Part shown: positions 1 through 7,954 of the stretch, piece by piece
Layout of the letters: each line of letters opens with the position of its first letter
How positions within the stretch are numbered: the stretch's first letter is position 1
NCBI RefSeq assembly: GCF_900177805.1
Contig: NZ_FXAX01000002.1
Span: 434,001-498,000, forward strand
Reading direction: 5' to 3'
Length of the DNA: 64,000 nt
From: Fibrobacter sp. UWB13
Lineage (GTDB): Bacteria; Fibrobacterota; Fibrobacteria; Fibrobacterales; Fibrobacteraceae
The notes under the pieces: model-generated
What the model was told of the DNA's origin: nothing
What the model saw: the letters and a program-made list of their open reading frames with translations, nothing else
Database searches by the model: none
Position numbers and translations under genes: made by a program

Positions 1-1047
1 AAGATCGTACTTGTGCGGGTCGTTGAGGAAGAGTTCGTCGAAGTAGCGTTCGGCGGTCTGGAGGTTCGGAGCTTCTTCCTGCTGCTGGTGGGTCACGGAG
101 TAGACAGCCTTGAGGGCGTCTTCGCGGGACTTCGTCTTGTCGGCAGCGAGCGTGTAGTGGATGAGGAGGTTGTCTTCTTCCTTGGAAAGCACGGTGATCT
201 TTTCGACACTACTTTCGCGGAGGCGTTCGAGCTTCTTGTCGTCGATGACAGTGTTAGCTTCGAGGATGATTTCACCCGTTTCTTCGTCAACGACATCGTT
301 GAAGATGATGCGGTTGATGAGGGTGCAGACACCTTCCTTGTCAAAGTCACTGAATGCGGCATCGTCGAGAACGATTTCGTCAGTCTTCTTGTAGAAGAGG
401 TTCAGGATGTCCTGAGTCGTTTCGAAACCGATGCAGCGAAGCATAGCGGTAGCGGCGATCTTCTTCTTGCGGTCGATGATGAGGTAAAGGATGTCGCCTT
501 CGGTGTTGAATTCAACCCATGCGCCGCGGTGCGGAATAATACGGCTCTTGTAGTCGGAGCGGCCGTTGGGTTGCATTTCTTCGTCAAAGCTCACACCAGG
601 AGAACGGTGCAACTGCGAAACGACGACGCGTTCGGCGCCGTTAATGATAAACGTTCCGTTCTCGGTCATGATAGGAAGTTCGCAAACCAAGACATCGTTC
701 TTGATTTCTTCCTTGAGCTTGCTTTCTTCTCCGTCCTTTTCGAACACCTGGAGGGAGAGAGTAGCAAAAAGTTCCATGGAATACGTGAGACCGCGCTCAC
801 GGCATTCGGGGATGCTGTATTTCGGGATGCCGAAATAATATCCTTCATACTTCAAGGAATACAGATCCTTGTCATCGGTGATCGGGAAGATATCGCGGAA
901 CACGCGTTCAAGCCCGACATTCATCCTTTTTTCTTGCGGAATGTCCTTTTGAAGGAATTGCTCGTACGAAGCCTTCTGGACTTCGATCAGGTACGGGAGT
1001 TCCAGGTGGAACTTGTTGGAGGAATAAGACTTTCGCTCCGTCGTCAT
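1..1047 (-). CDS. rpoB: DNA-directed RNA polymerase subunit beta, N-terminal part (cut by window edge)
   Basis: This is the first 349 codons of RpoB, the catalytic beta subunit of RNA polymerase. The protein opens MTTERKSYSSNKFHLELPYL and continues with recognisable beta-subunit stretches such as FIINGAERVVVSQLHRSPGV and the following SRIIPHRGAWVEF, which belong to the protrusion and lobe regions. The reading frame is open to base 1, so the rest lies outside the window. The ATG at 1047 is chosen because GAGGT sits eight bases upstream. It is the last visible gene of the tRNA-tuf-secE-nusG-ribosomal protein cluster and is separated from rplL by a hairpin that looks like an attenuator. Confidence 0.98.
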   Translation of the reverse strand, partial: MTTERKSYSSNKFHLELPYLIEVQKASYEQFLQKDIPQEKRMNVGLERVFRDIFPITDDKDLYSLKYEGYYFGIPKYSIPECRERGLTYSMELFATLSLQVFEKDGEESKLKEEIKNDVLVCELPIMTENGTFIINGAERVVVSQLHRSPGVSFDEEMQPNGRSDYKSRIIPHRGAWVEFNTEGDILYLIIDRKKKIAATAMLRCIGFETTQDILNLFYKKTDEIVLDDAAFSDFDKEGVCTLINRIIFNDVVDEETGEIILEANTVIDDKKLERLRESSVEKITVLSKEEDNLLIHYTLAADKTKSREDALKAVYSVTHQQQEEAPNLQTAERYFDELFLNDPHKYDL

Positions 1048-1084
1048 TAGAAATACCTCATCCGGTGAAGAGCCTAATAATAGT

Positions 1085-1119
1085 CAAAAAACACCAAAAG
1101 CCCGCACTGTTGTGCAGGC
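1085..1119 (-). terminator. Attenuator-like hairpin between rplL and rpoB
   Basis: On the minus strand GCCTGCAC and GTGCGGGC form an 8-bp stem (one G-U pair) with an AACA loop, followed by TTTTGGTGTTTTTT. It lies 34 bases past the rplL stop and about 40 bases before rpoB. In E. coli the rplL-rpoB spacer holds a partial terminator that lowers polymerase subunit output relative to ribosomal proteins; the same role is inferred here from position and structure. Confidence 0.75.
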
Positions 1120-1152
1120 AATTGGTAAGGAAGAATTAATGCAGCAAAAGCA

Positions 1153-1527
1153 TTACTTAAGGGTAACCTTTGCTCCGAGTTCTTCGAGTTTCTTCTTGAG
1201 AGCTTCGGCGTCAGCCTTCGGTGCAGCTTCCTTGATGACGCTGTTGGCAGTTTCGACGACCTTCTTAGCTTCAGCGAGGCCGAGACCCGTGATAGCACGA
1301 ACTTCCTTGAGGATAGCCATCTTCTTGGCCGGATCGATTTCGGCGAGGATGACGTCGAATTCGGTCTTTTCTTCAGCAGGAGCTGCAGCTGCTGCAGCCA
1401 TAACTACAGCGCCACCGGCAGCGGCTTCGATGCCGTGGGTTTCTTTAAGGTAGTCAGCCAAAGCCTTGGCTTCGAGAAGGGTAAGACCAACGATTTGATC
1501 GCCCAATGCCTTGATATCAGTTGCCAT
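1153..1527 (-). CDS. rplL: Ribosomal protein bL12 (L7/L12)
   Basis: This 124-residue protein is the multicopy stalk protein of the 50S subunit that recruits translational GTPases. The N-terminal dimerisation helix ([20 protein letters not shown]), an alanine-rich hinge near residues 38-53, and the C-terminal domain ([22 protein letters not shown] and [16 protein letters not shown]) are all present. Length is typical. It follows rplJ, whose product anchors it to the ribosome, by about 50 bases. Confidence 0.98.
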   Translation of the reverse strand: MATDIKALGDQIVGLTLLEAKALADYLKETHGIEAAAGGAVVMAAAAAAPAEEKTEFDVILAEIDPAKKMAILKEVRAITGLGLAEAKKVVETANSVIKEAAPKADAEALKKKLEELGAKVTLK

Positions 1528-1578
1528 GATGTGTTTCTCCGATTATTCCGTTTAAAATTTTTGGTTTGTGGTTTGTTG

Positions 1579-2112
1579 TTAAGCTTCCGCTGCAGCAGGG
1601 GCTGCTTCGGAACCCGATTCTTTTTCCAGTTTTTCCTGGAGGGTCTTGAGCTGACCGGCGATCGTGGAGCCAGGTCCGAGAGCGATAGAGACGATCATTG
1701 CGATCATGCCCTTACGATCCGGAATCTTGGAGAGGTTCACGACTTCGGAGCCCGGCATTGCCTTGCCATCAAGGTAAATGCTCTTGGCAACCAAGAAATC
1801 AGGGTTTGCTTTGTGGAATGCTTCAATTTCGCGAGCCGGCAGGAGCGGGTCTTCTTCGAAACCGACCATCACAGACGTTGCGCCAGTGAGGGAGTCGTTG
1901 AGACCTTCAACCTTGAGAGCTTCGAGCACGCGCTTGAGAAGAGTGTTCTTCACAGCGTGGTACTTGACACCCTTAGCAGCGAGGGCCTTGCGGAGGGCAT
2001 TGTCCTTATCGACAGTGATGCCCTGGAAATTGAGCAGATAGACGGCGGTAGCGCCCTTGAAGGACTCGACGAGCGCGTCCACGGTCTGTTGTTTTTTAAC
2101 TACAGCTTTCAT
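1579..2112 (-). CDS. rplJ: Ribosomal protein uL10
   Basis: The 177-residue protein is L10, the base of the L7/L12 stalk on 23S rRNA. The N-terminus MKAVVKKQQTVDALVESFKG and the motif YLLNFQGITVDKDNALRKAL are typical of the family, and the C-terminus ends in an alanine-rich helix of the kind that binds L12 dimers. It starts only 8 bases after rplA, so there is no room for a separate L10 leader; in other bacteria the L10-L12 complex represses its own message, which would have to act on an overlapping site here. Confidence 0.97.
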   Translation of the reverse strand: MKAVVKKQQTVDALVESFKGATAVYLLNFQGITVDKDNALRKALAAKGVKYHAVKNTLLKRVLEALKVEGLNDSLTGATSVMVGFEEDPLLPAREIEAFHKANPDFLVAKSIYLDGKAMPGSEVVNLSKIPDRKGMIAMIVSIALGPGSTIAGQLKTLQEKLEKESGSEAAPAAAEA

Positions 2113-2120
2113 GGTTTCTC

Positions 2121-2807
2121 CTAGCGCGTCAGTGCCATATCAAGTTTGATGCCCGGGGCCATCGTAGCCGTCAATGTGAGGCTCTTGATGTAAGTGCCCT
2201 TAGAAGATTGAGGCTTGTTCTTCACAACAGAGTCGATAACAGACTTCGTGTTTTCAACGAGCTGATCGGCAGTGAAGGAAAGCTTGCCAACCGGAGCGTG
2301 GACGTTAGCGCCCTTGTCAACGCGGTAGGAAATCTTACCGGCCTTGAGTTCCTTGACGGTCTGAGCGACGTTAACAGTCACCGTACCAGCCTTGGGGCTC
2401 GGCATCATACCACGAGGACCGAGGACACGTGCGACTTTACTAATCACCGGCATCATGTCGGGAGTAGCAACGACGGCGTCGAAATCCAGCCAGCCTTCCT
2501 GAATCTTCTGAACCAAGTCGGCACCACCAGCGTAGTCAGCACCTGCGGCTTTGGCAACTTCAAGGTTGTTGTCCTTGCAGAACACCAAGACGCGGACCTG
2601 ACGACCGGTACCATGCGGAAGCACGACAGTGCCACGAACCACTTGGTCGGAATGTTTTGGGTCCACACCGAGATTGAAGTGTACTTCGACCGTCTGGTCG
2701 AACTTCAATTCGGACTTTTTGAGTATTTCGATTGCTTCCTTCAAATCGTACGCCTTGGTGCGATCGAAAGATTCAGCAATCTTTTTGTATTTTTTTCCTC
2801 TGAACAT
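2121..2807 (-). CDS. rplA: Ribosomal protein uL1
   Basis: The 228-residue product matches L1, the mobile stalk protein next to the E site. Diagnostic stretches include [35 protein letters not shown] and [19 protein letters not shown], and the C-terminal [20 protein letters not shown]. Length is normal. It sits between rplK and rplJ in the standard order; in other bacteria L1 represses the rplKA message, and no separate promoter is seen between rplK and rplA. Confidence 0.98.
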   Translation of the reverse strand: MFRGKKYKKIAESFDRTKAYDLKEAIEILKKSELKFDQTVEVHFNLGVDPKHSDQVVRGTVVLPHGTGRQVRVLVFCKDNNLEVAKAAGADYAGGADLVQKIQEGWLDFDAVVATPDMMPVISKVARVLGPRGMMPSPKAGTVTVNVAQTVKELKAGKISYRVDKGANVHAPVGKLSFTADQLVENTKSVIDSVVKNKPQSSKGTYIKSLTLTATMAPGIKLDMALTR

Positions 2808-2847
2808 GAAATTTTCCTGTCAGATACGTAACGGTGAATTACCTGCC

Positions 2848-3273
2848 TCAGTCAACCACTTCAATACCCATGGAACGAGCAGTGCCCGCAACCATGCGCT
2901 TGGCGGCTTCGAGGTCGATTGTGTTTAGATCCGGCATCTTCTTTTGGGCGATTTCCGTGATCTGGGCTTGAGTGATCTTGCCAACTTTCTTACGGTTGGG
3001 TTCACCAGAGCCGCTCTGCACGCCAGTAGCCTTCTTGATGAGGGCCGGAACCGGCGAGACCTTCGTGATGAAGGTAAAGCTCTTATCAGCATAGACCGTG
3101 ATGACGACCGGCACAATCATGCCCTTGTCATTCTGGGTCTTTGCGTTAAACTGTTTGCAGAACTCCATGATGTTCACGCCCTTCTGACCAAGGGCAGGAC
3201 CTACCGGAGGAGCTGGGTTAGCTGCACCACCGGGAATCTGGAGCTTAATATAACCTGTGATTTTCTTTGCCAC
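2848..3273 (-). CDS. rplK: Ribosomal protein uL11
   Basis: This 141-residue protein is L11, which binds the GTPase-associated centre of 23S rRNA together with the L10-L12 stalk. The proline-rich opening ([20 protein letters not shown]) and the C-terminal rRNA-binding domain ([35 protein letters not shown]) are clear. The gene lies 32 bases downstream of nusG and 40 bases upstream of rplA, the conserved order. Confidence 0.98.
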   Translation of the reverse strand: MAKKITGYIKLQIPGGAANPAPPVGPALGQKGVNIMEFCKQFNAKTQNDKGMIVPVVITVYADKSFTFITKVSPVPALIKKATGVQSGSGEPNRKKVGKITQAQITEIAQKKMPDLNTIDLEAAKRMVAGTARSMGIEVVD

Positions 3274-3305
3274 TGTATTATCTCCGTTTCAAAGACCGTA
3301 ATCAA

Positions 3306-3845
3306 TTATGCGTCGGCGGATTCGACCTGGTTAAAGGCGAGTTCGACTGGCGTAGAACGACCAAAAACGGAAACCATGACCTTGATCTTGGCTTCCATAA
3401 TTTCATCTACGACGCCCACAAAGCCCTTGAACGGACCTTCCTTGATGCAGACATTTTCGCCAATTGTATACGGAATTTGGATCTCGCCTTCGATGGAGTT
3501 TTCAGGATCAACACCCAGAAGACGATCGACCTCGCTCTGACGAAGCGGAATAGGTACTCGAGAAGCGCGAGTCATTCCGCCGAAATGGGTGACACCATTG
3601 ATGGTGGACACCAGGTGCTGGGTGAGCTCGTCCAGCTCCATTTCAATAATAATATATGCAGGAAACAAATTTTGGACGCTTACTCGGCGCTTACCGCGAA
3701 CGTTGGAAACAACTTCGCGCATAGGTACGAGAATACGTCCAAATTTATCTTGAACGCCTTCGCGCTCAATCATTTGCTCAAGGCGTTTCTTGATATTGTT
3801 TTCTTGACCGGTAAAGGTGTGAACGGCATACCACTGCATGGACAT
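3306..3845 (-). CDS. nusG: Transcription termination/antitermination factor NusG
   Basis: NusG couples RNA polymerase to Rho and to the ribosome. The 179-residue protein begins MSMQWYAVHTFTGQENNIKK, the usual NGN-domain opening, and includes GYILIEMELDELT-like residues (YIIIEMELDEL) and a C-terminal KOW region near FKGFVGVVDEIMEAKIKVMV. The ATG at 3845 is chosen because AGAGGT, which lies in the last codons of secE, is placed correctly for it. secE and nusG are separated by only three bases and are likely translationally coupled. Confidence 0.97.
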   Translation of the reverse strand: MSMQWYAVHTFTGQENNIKKRLEQMIEREGVQDKFGRILVPMREVVSNVRGKRRVSVQNLFPAYIIIEMELDELTQHLVSTINGVTHFGGMTRASRVPIPLRQSEVDRLLGVDPENSIEGEIQIPYTIGENVCIKEGPFKGFVGVVDEIMEAKIKVMVSVFGRSTPVELAFNQVESADA

Positions 3846-3848
3846 ACA

Positions 3849-4037
3849 CTAACCTCTACCCATGATAAAATCGACAATCCAAGAGAGACCTAGGTCGAGC
3901 ACTGCAATATAGAATCCCATGATAACGCTAAAAAGCATCACAACAAGAGTTGAACCCTTAAGTTCTTCCCAAGTAGGCCAAGTAACCTGTTTCAGTTCTT
4001 GGACCGATTCTGATACATATTGCTGAACCTTACGCAT
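3849..4037 (-). CDS. secE: Preprotein translocase subunit SecE
   Basis: The 62-residue protein is the short, single-span form of SecE that clamps SecY in the inner membrane. An amphipathic cytosolic segment with the hallmark ELKQVTWPTWEEL is followed by one membrane helix (about residues 31-57). It lies between tRNA-Trp and nusG, the arrangement seen in many bacteria. Confidence 0.96.
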   Translation of the reverse strand: MRKVQQYVSESVQELKQVTWPTWEELKGSTLVVMLFSVIMGFYIAVLDLGLSWIVDFIMGRG

Positions 4038-4056
4038 GTTTACTCCGGGAAGTGAG

Positions 4057-4129
4057 CAGGTCGAGAGGGACTCGAACCCCCAACCAACGGTTTTGGAGAC
4101 CGTGACTCTACCAATTGAGCTATCGACCT
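4057..4129 (-). tRNA. tRNA-Trp (anticodon CCA)
   Basis: A 73-nt cloverleaf reads on the minus strand from AGGTCGATAGCTCAATTGG. The acceptor stem AGGTCGA/TCGACCT is perfect, the anticodon loop is CTCCAAA with anticodon CCA, and the T loop GTTCGAGTC is standard. The discriminator base is G and the 3' CCA is not encoded. It lies between rpmG and secE, its common position in bacteria. Confidence 0.97.
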
Positions 4130-4141
4130 ATTCGGACTTCC

Positions 4142-4294
4142 TTACTTGGATTCCTTGTGAACAGTATGCTTGCGGCAGAAGCGGCAGTACTTCTTGTATT
4201 CCACGCGGGAAGGATGAAGACGCTTGTTCTTGTCGCAATCATAGTTGCGCTGATTGCATTCTGTGCATTCAAGCACGATGAGTTCTCTAGGCAT
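4142..4294 (-). CDS. rpmG: Ribosomal protein bL33
   Basis: A 50-residue protein begins [20 protein letters not shown] and ends near HKESK. It has two cysteine pairs (CTEC and CRFC) that would bind zinc, so it is the zinc-containing form of L33. The gene is too short for many gene finders, but its position between tuf and tRNA-Trp-secE-nusG is the conserved one. It follows tuf by 12 bases. Confidence 0.96.
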   Translation of the reverse strand: MPRELIVLECTECNQRNYDCDKNKRLHPSRVEYKKYCRFCRKHTVHKESK

Positions 4295-4306
4295 TTTTTA
4301 TCCTGA

Positions 4307-5491
4307 TTACTTGATGATTTCGGTTACAGAACCTGCACCAACCGTACGACCACCTTCACGGATAGCGAAGCGGAGCTGCTTTTCCATAGCGATCGGAGCG
4401 ATGAGGTTCACGTGAATCGTGACCGTGTCACCCGGAGTAACCATTTCAACACCTTCCGGGAGCTGGATCGTACCAGTAACGTCGGTGGTGCGGAAGTAGA
4501 ACTGCGGACGGTAGCCATTCATGAACGGCGTGTGACGGCCACCTTCGTCCTTCGTGAGAACGTAAATTTCAGCCTTGAATTCGGTGTGCGGAGTGACAGA
4601 CTTCGGAGCTGCGAGCACCATGCCACGGACGATGTCCTTCTTTTCAGCGCCACGGAGGAGGAGGCCAACGTTATCACCGGCCTGAGCGTCATCGAGGAGC
4701 TTACGGAACATTTCAACACCGGTAATGACGTATTCGGTGGTTTCACCGAGACCGATACGTTCGACCTTGTCGTTCAAGCGAACGACACCGCGTTCGATAC
4801 GACCAGTAGCGACAGTGCCGCGGCCAGTAATCGTGAACACGTCTTCGATCGGCATGAGGAACGGCTTGTCGGTATCGCGCTGCGGGAGCGGGATGTAGGT
4901 GTCGCAAGCGTCCATGAGTTCCATGATCTTGTCCTGGTATTCCGGATCGCCTTCGAGGGCCTTGAGTGCGGAACCGCGGATGATCGGGGTGTTGTCACCG
5001 TCAAAGTCATACTTGGAGAGGAGTTCGCGAACTTCCATTTCGACGAGGTCGAGAATTTCAGCATCGTCAACCATGTCGCACTTGTTCATGAACACGACAA
5101 TCTTCGGCACGCCAACCTGGTGAGCAAGAAGAATGTGTTCGCGAGTCTGCGGCATCGGACCGTCAGTAGCGGCGACAACGAGGATAGCGCCGTCCATCTG
5201 AGCAGCACCAGTCACCATGTTCTTCACATAGTCAGCATGCCCCGGGCAGTCGACGTGTGCGTAGTGACGGTTAGCGGTGGTGTATTCGACGTGAGAAGTA
5301 TTGATCGTGATACCACGAGCCTTTTCTTCCGGAGCGTTGTCGATTTCATCGAAACGCTTTGCAGCGGCAAGACCCTTAGCAGCAAGAGTCGTGCAGATTG
5401 CTGCAGTAAGAGTGGTTTTACCGTGGTCAACGTGACCGATGGTGCCGATGTTGCAGTGCGGCTTACTTCTGTCAAAATGTTCTTTTGCCAT
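4307..5491 (-). CDS. tuf: Elongation factor Tu
   Basis: EF-Tu delivers aminoacyl-tRNA to the ribosome. The 394-residue protein has all GTPase motifs: GHVDHGKTT (G1), the switch [23 protein letters not shown] (G3) and NKCDMVDD (G4), and it ends in the usual beta-barrel domains 2 and 3. It is preceded by tRNA-Thr(GGU), as E. coli tufB is preceded by thrT, and followed by rpmG. Only this tuf copy is visible in the window. Confidence 0.99.
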   Translation of the reverse strand: MAKEHFDRSKPHCNIGTIGHVDHGKTTLTAAICTTLAAKGLAAAKRFDEIDNAPEEKARGITINTSHVEYTTANRHYAHVDCPGHADYVKNMVTGAAQMDGAILVVAATDGPMPQTREHILLAHQVGVPKIVVFMNKCDMVDDAEILDLVEMEVRELLSKYDFDGDNTPIIRGSALKALEGDPEYQDKIMELMDACDTYIPLPQRDTDKPFLMPIEDVFTITGRGTVATGRIERGVVRLNDKVERIGLGETTEYVITGVEMFRKLLDDAQAGDNVGLLLRGAEKKDIVRGMVLAAPKSVTPHTEFKAEIYVLTKDEGGRHTPFMNGYRPQFYFRTTDVTGTIQLPEGVEMVTPGDTVTIHVNLIAPIAMEKQLRFAIREGGRTVGAGSVTEIIK

Positions 5492-5514
5492 TATTCTATC
5501 TCCATTTTAGTGAG

Positions 5515-5586
<72 letters not shown>

Positions 5587-5589
5587 ATA

Positions 5590-5620
5590 AGCCCTACGAT
5601 GCCTTTGACACCGTAGGGCT
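5590..5620 (-). other. 12-bp hairpin between tRNA-Thr(GGT) and tRNA-Tyr
   Basis: As RNA from the minus strand, AGCCCUACGGUG pairs with CAUCGUAGGGCU (one G-U) around a 7-base loop. No T-run follows, so it is not a normal terminator. It occupies the place where E. coli-like operons carry tRNA-Gly and may be a processing signal in the polycistronic tRNA-tuf transcript; that role is inferred. Confidence 0.6.
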
Positions 5621-5628
5621 GATTGTCG

Positions 5629-5711
5629 TGGGCCGTCGTGGTTTCGAACCACGGTAGGCGTAAGCCAACGGATTTACAGTCCGTCCCCTTTAACCACTCG
5701 GGCAACGACCC
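5629..5711 (-). tRNA. tRNA-Tyr (anticodon GTA)
   Basis: An 83-nt class II tRNA reads from GGGTCGTTGCCCGAGTGG. The acceptor stem GGGTCGT/ACGGCCC pairs with one T-G, the anticodon loop is CTGTAAA (GTA), a long variable arm is present, and the T loop is GTTCGAAAC. The discriminator is A, as expected for tyrosine. Confidence 0.96.
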
Positions 5712-5719
5712 ATTATGTA

Positions 5720-5792
5720 AGCCAAAGATAGGAATCGAACCTACGACCGGCTGATTACAAATCAGCTGCTCTACCAGCTGAGCTACTTTGGC
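5720..5792 (-). tRNA. tRNA-Thr (anticodon TGT)
   Basis: A 73-nt tRNA reads from GCCAAAGTAGCTCAGCTGG. The acceptor stem GCCAAAG/CTTTGGC is perfect, the anticodon stem GCTGA/TCAGC holds TTTGTAA (TGT, codon ACA), and the T arm is standard. It is the first gene of the operon, matching thrU of E. coli. Confidence 0.96.
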
Positions 5793-5835
5793 ACTCTTTT
5801 TGTTTCAGTTCACTTGAGGAACTAAAGCGTGGCAA

Positions 5836-5864
5836 ATTTAATAAGATTTACCCGGTCTTGTCAA
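5836..5864 (-). promoter_or_regulatory. Sigma70-type promoter of the tRNA-tuf-secE-nusG operon
   Basis: On the minus strand TTGACA (5864-5859) is followed after 17 bases by TTAAAT (5841-5836). Transcription would start near 5829, about 37 bases before the first tRNA. The perfect -35 box and the position fit a strong housekeeping promoter. Confidence 0.7.
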
Positions 5865-6136
5865 CAAGAATTGCGGTTTTTCTGAAAAAAAATTGATTTT
5901 TTTCAAAAAAAAGGTAAACAGAATACGGAAAAGAATGTTAGTTGAGTGTTGATAAATTTTTAAGTGAAAAAATGAGCACTATTTTTAGTATTTTTTAGTC
6001 ATTAGCTATTAGTCATTAGTTATATTTTATTCTCGAAACAGCCTGCGACTATTGACCAATGACTAGCGACCAATGACCAAATTCTAATTAGCTACTTTAT
6101 ACACCAGAACTTATATCCACCCTTAATAAATTACAC
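5865..6136. other. Gene-free AT-rich spacer with TAGTCATTAG / GACCAATGAC repeats
   Basis: No gene is seen here. Bases 5996-6027 hold direct copies of TTAGTCATTAG, and bases 6048-6079 hold GACCAATGAC copies that are roughly their inverted complement, so the two halves could fold back on each other. Related CTATTGACC / CTAATGACTA words recur in the spacers near 34880 and 45448. The two flanking genes are divergent. Confidence 0.6.
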
Positions 6137-6550
6137 ATGGAAAACAACTTTTCTTTCAAGACCCGCATTCAAGTCCGCTATGCCGAAACTGACGCTATGG
6201 GCGTCGTCCACCACGCCACCTACCCCATCTGGTTTGAACAGGCCCGCGTGGACTTTTTCCGCGCTGTAGGCGCCCCCTACGACGAAGTGGAACGCGAAGG
6301 GTTTGCAAGCCCGGTTCTCGAGCTCAACGTACAGTACAAGCGCCCGTGCCGCTTTGGCGACTTTGTCGACGTCGAAACAAAGCTCGTACACGAAGGACGC
6401 TGCAAATACAAGTTCCTCTACCAAGTCACTTTGAACGGCGAACTCTGCACGACCGGTTATTCCGTACACGTATTCACGAAGGGCGGAGTCCCGACACGCG
6501 AAAAGCCTGAATGCATCAAGAAAGTCGAAGACAAGATCTTTAGCGATTAA
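6137..6550 (+). CDS. YbgC/4HBT-family acyl-CoA thioesterase
   Basis: The 137-residue protein is a single hotdog-fold domain. The opening RIQVRYAETDAMGVVHHATYPIWFEQAR contains the YbgC/FadM signature, with the catalytic aspartate in ETDAMGVVHH. Relatives hydrolyse short or medium acyl-CoA or acyl-ACP thioesters in the cytosol, and YbgC in particular sits beside tol-pal genes in proteobacteria; no tol-pal genes are near here. There is no clear Shine-Dalgarno site before the ATG. It is followed 18 bases later by rarA. The exact substrate cannot be told. Confidence 0.9.
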   Translation: MENNFSFKTRIQVRYAETDAMGVVHHATYPIWFEQARVDFFRAVGAPYDEVEREGFASPVLELNVQYKRPCRFGDFVDVETKLVHEGRCKYKFLYQVTLNGELCTTGYSVHVFTKGGVPTREKPECIKKVEDKIFSD

Positions 6551-6568
6551 CTTTTATATAGTATAACC

Positions 6569-7906
6569 ATGGACGCCCCTTTAGCAGAACGCCTACGCCC
6601 GCAAAACCTGGACGAATTCCTCGGCCAGAACAAGATTCTTGGACAGCAGAGCCTGTTGCGCAAGAGTCTTGAAAACGACTCTATCCCCAGCATGATTTTC
6701 TGGGGACCTCCGGGTTGCGGAAAGACGAGCCTCGCCCACGTTATCAAGCAGCACACCAAAAAGCGCTTTGTCGCGCTCTCGGCAGTAGCAAGCGGCGTGA
6801 AGGAAGTCAAGGAAGTTCTCGCAGACGCTCGCCAGATGAAGCATGCGTTCATGGATACGATCCTTTTCATCGACGAAATCCACCGCTTTAACAAGGGGCA
6901 ACAGGACGCGCTCCTCGGCGCCGTGGAAGACGGTACGGTAACGCTCATCGGCGCGACCACGGAGAACCCGGGCTTCGAAGTGAACGGGGCTTTGCTCAGC
7001 CGTTGCCAGCTGATCCTTTTTGCACCATTAAGCAAAGAAGATTTGCGCACTTTGATTTTTAGCGCATTGCGTGACCATCCGCGCGGTTTACAACTCAAGG
7101 ACGTTGAAGTCGAAGACGCCGTTGTAGATAAGCTCATTGCACAGTCCGAAGGCGATGCACGATTCTTGCTGAACCAGCTCGAATGGATTGGCAAGAACCT
7201 CGGCGACAACAAGAAGATCGACGAGAAGCTGCTCGAAGAATTCCAGTACAAGAAGCCCCTGCGCTACGACAAGAGCGGCGAAGAGCATTACAACCTCATT
7301 TCGGCATTGCACAAGTCCGTGCGCGGCTCCGACCCGGATGCGGCTCTTTACTGGCTCCATAGAATGTTGCAGGGTGGCGAAGACCCGCGATTCATTTTGC
7401 GCCGCCTCATGCGCATGAGCATGGAAGATGTGGGACTTGCAGACCCGAACGCACTTTTGCTTGCGACAAGCGCTCGCGAAGCGTACGACTTCATGGGAAT
7501 CCCGGAAGGCTTGATTGCACTTGACGAGCTTGCAATTTACTTGGCGCTTGCACCCAAGAGCAACAGCGTTGAGCTTGCAGGAATGAAAGCAGATTCTATC
7601 GTGAAGCAGACCGGCACGCTCCCCGTGCCGCGCGCCTACCGCAATTCCGTCACCCGCGTCGGGAAACAGCTCGGCTACGGGAACGGCTACGAGTACGACC
7701 ACGACAGCCCAGGCGGCTACTCCGCGCAGGAGCACCTGCCCACGCAACTTGTCGGCACGACGATTTACGAACCCAAGCCCTACGGACGCGAAAAGGCGCT
7801 CGGTGAAAAACTCGCGCAGTTGAAGCAGTTAAAGAAAGAGCGGCAGGCCCTTCGACATAAGGTTGGTGAGCCAGCCGAACCACAGGGACCTGAGGAAGGA
7901 AAGTAG
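6569..7906 (+). CDS. rarA: Replication-associated recombination protein A (AAA+ ATPase)
   Basis: The 445-residue protein opens PLAERLRPQNLDEFLGQ, typical of RarA/MgsA clamp-loader-like ATPases that act at stalled replication forks. Walker A is WGPPGCGKTS (about residues 46-55), Walker B is LFIDEIHRF (about 101-109), and the sensor region GATTENPGFEV follows. The C-terminal part (SVRGSDPDAALYWLHRMLQGGEDPRFI) is the RarA tetramerisation/MgsA_C region. The start ATG has no Shine-Dalgarno site but a TATAGT box lies about ten bases upstream, so a leaderless message is possible. The C-terminus is charged and low complexity. Confidence 0.95.
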   Translation: MDAPLAERLRPQNLDEFLGQNKILGQQSLLRKSLENDSIPSMIFWGPPGCGKTSLAHVIKQHTKKRFVALSAVASGVKEVKEVLADARQMKHAFMDTILFIDEIHRFNKGQQDALLGAVEDGTVTLIGATTENPGFEVNGALLSRCQLILFAPLSKEDLRTLIFSALRDHPRGLQLKDVEVEDAVVDKLIAQSEGDARFLLNQLEWIGKNLGDNKKIDEKLLEEFQYKKPLRYDKSGEEHYNLISALHKSVRGSDPDAALYWLHRMLQGGEDPRFILRRLMRMSMEDVGLADPNALLLATSAREAYDFMGIPEGLIALDELAIYLALAPKSNSVELAGMKADSIVKQTGTLPVPRAYRNSVTRVGKQLGYGNGYEYDHDSPGGYSAQEHLPTQLVGTTIYEPKPYGREKALGEKLAQLKQLKKERQALRHKVGEPAEPQGPEEGK

Positions 7907-7908
7907 TT

Positions 7909-7921
7909 CGCGAGAATCGCG
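7909..7921. repeat. Short palindromic element CGCGAGAATCGCG (copy 1)
   Basis: CGCGA and TCGCG flank a GAA triloop. Near-identical copies lie at 11179-11190 and 43031-43043, each in a spacer next to a stop codon, suggesting a dispersed repeat. Confidence 0.5.
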
Positions 7922-7954
7922 GACATGACGGGAAAAAACAAAAGAGGAGGGAAA

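Noticed and set aside
2808-2847. L10 or L1 leader structure in the ribosomal protein cluster
   Set aside because: The gaps rplK-rplA (40 bases) and rplA-rplJ (13 bases or less) are too short to show a recognisable leader; regulation was not claimed.
5587-5628. Degenerate tRNA-Gly between tRNA-Thr(GGT) and tRNA-Tyr
   Set aside because: At 42 bases with a single long hairpin it has no D arm, anticodon arm or T arm.
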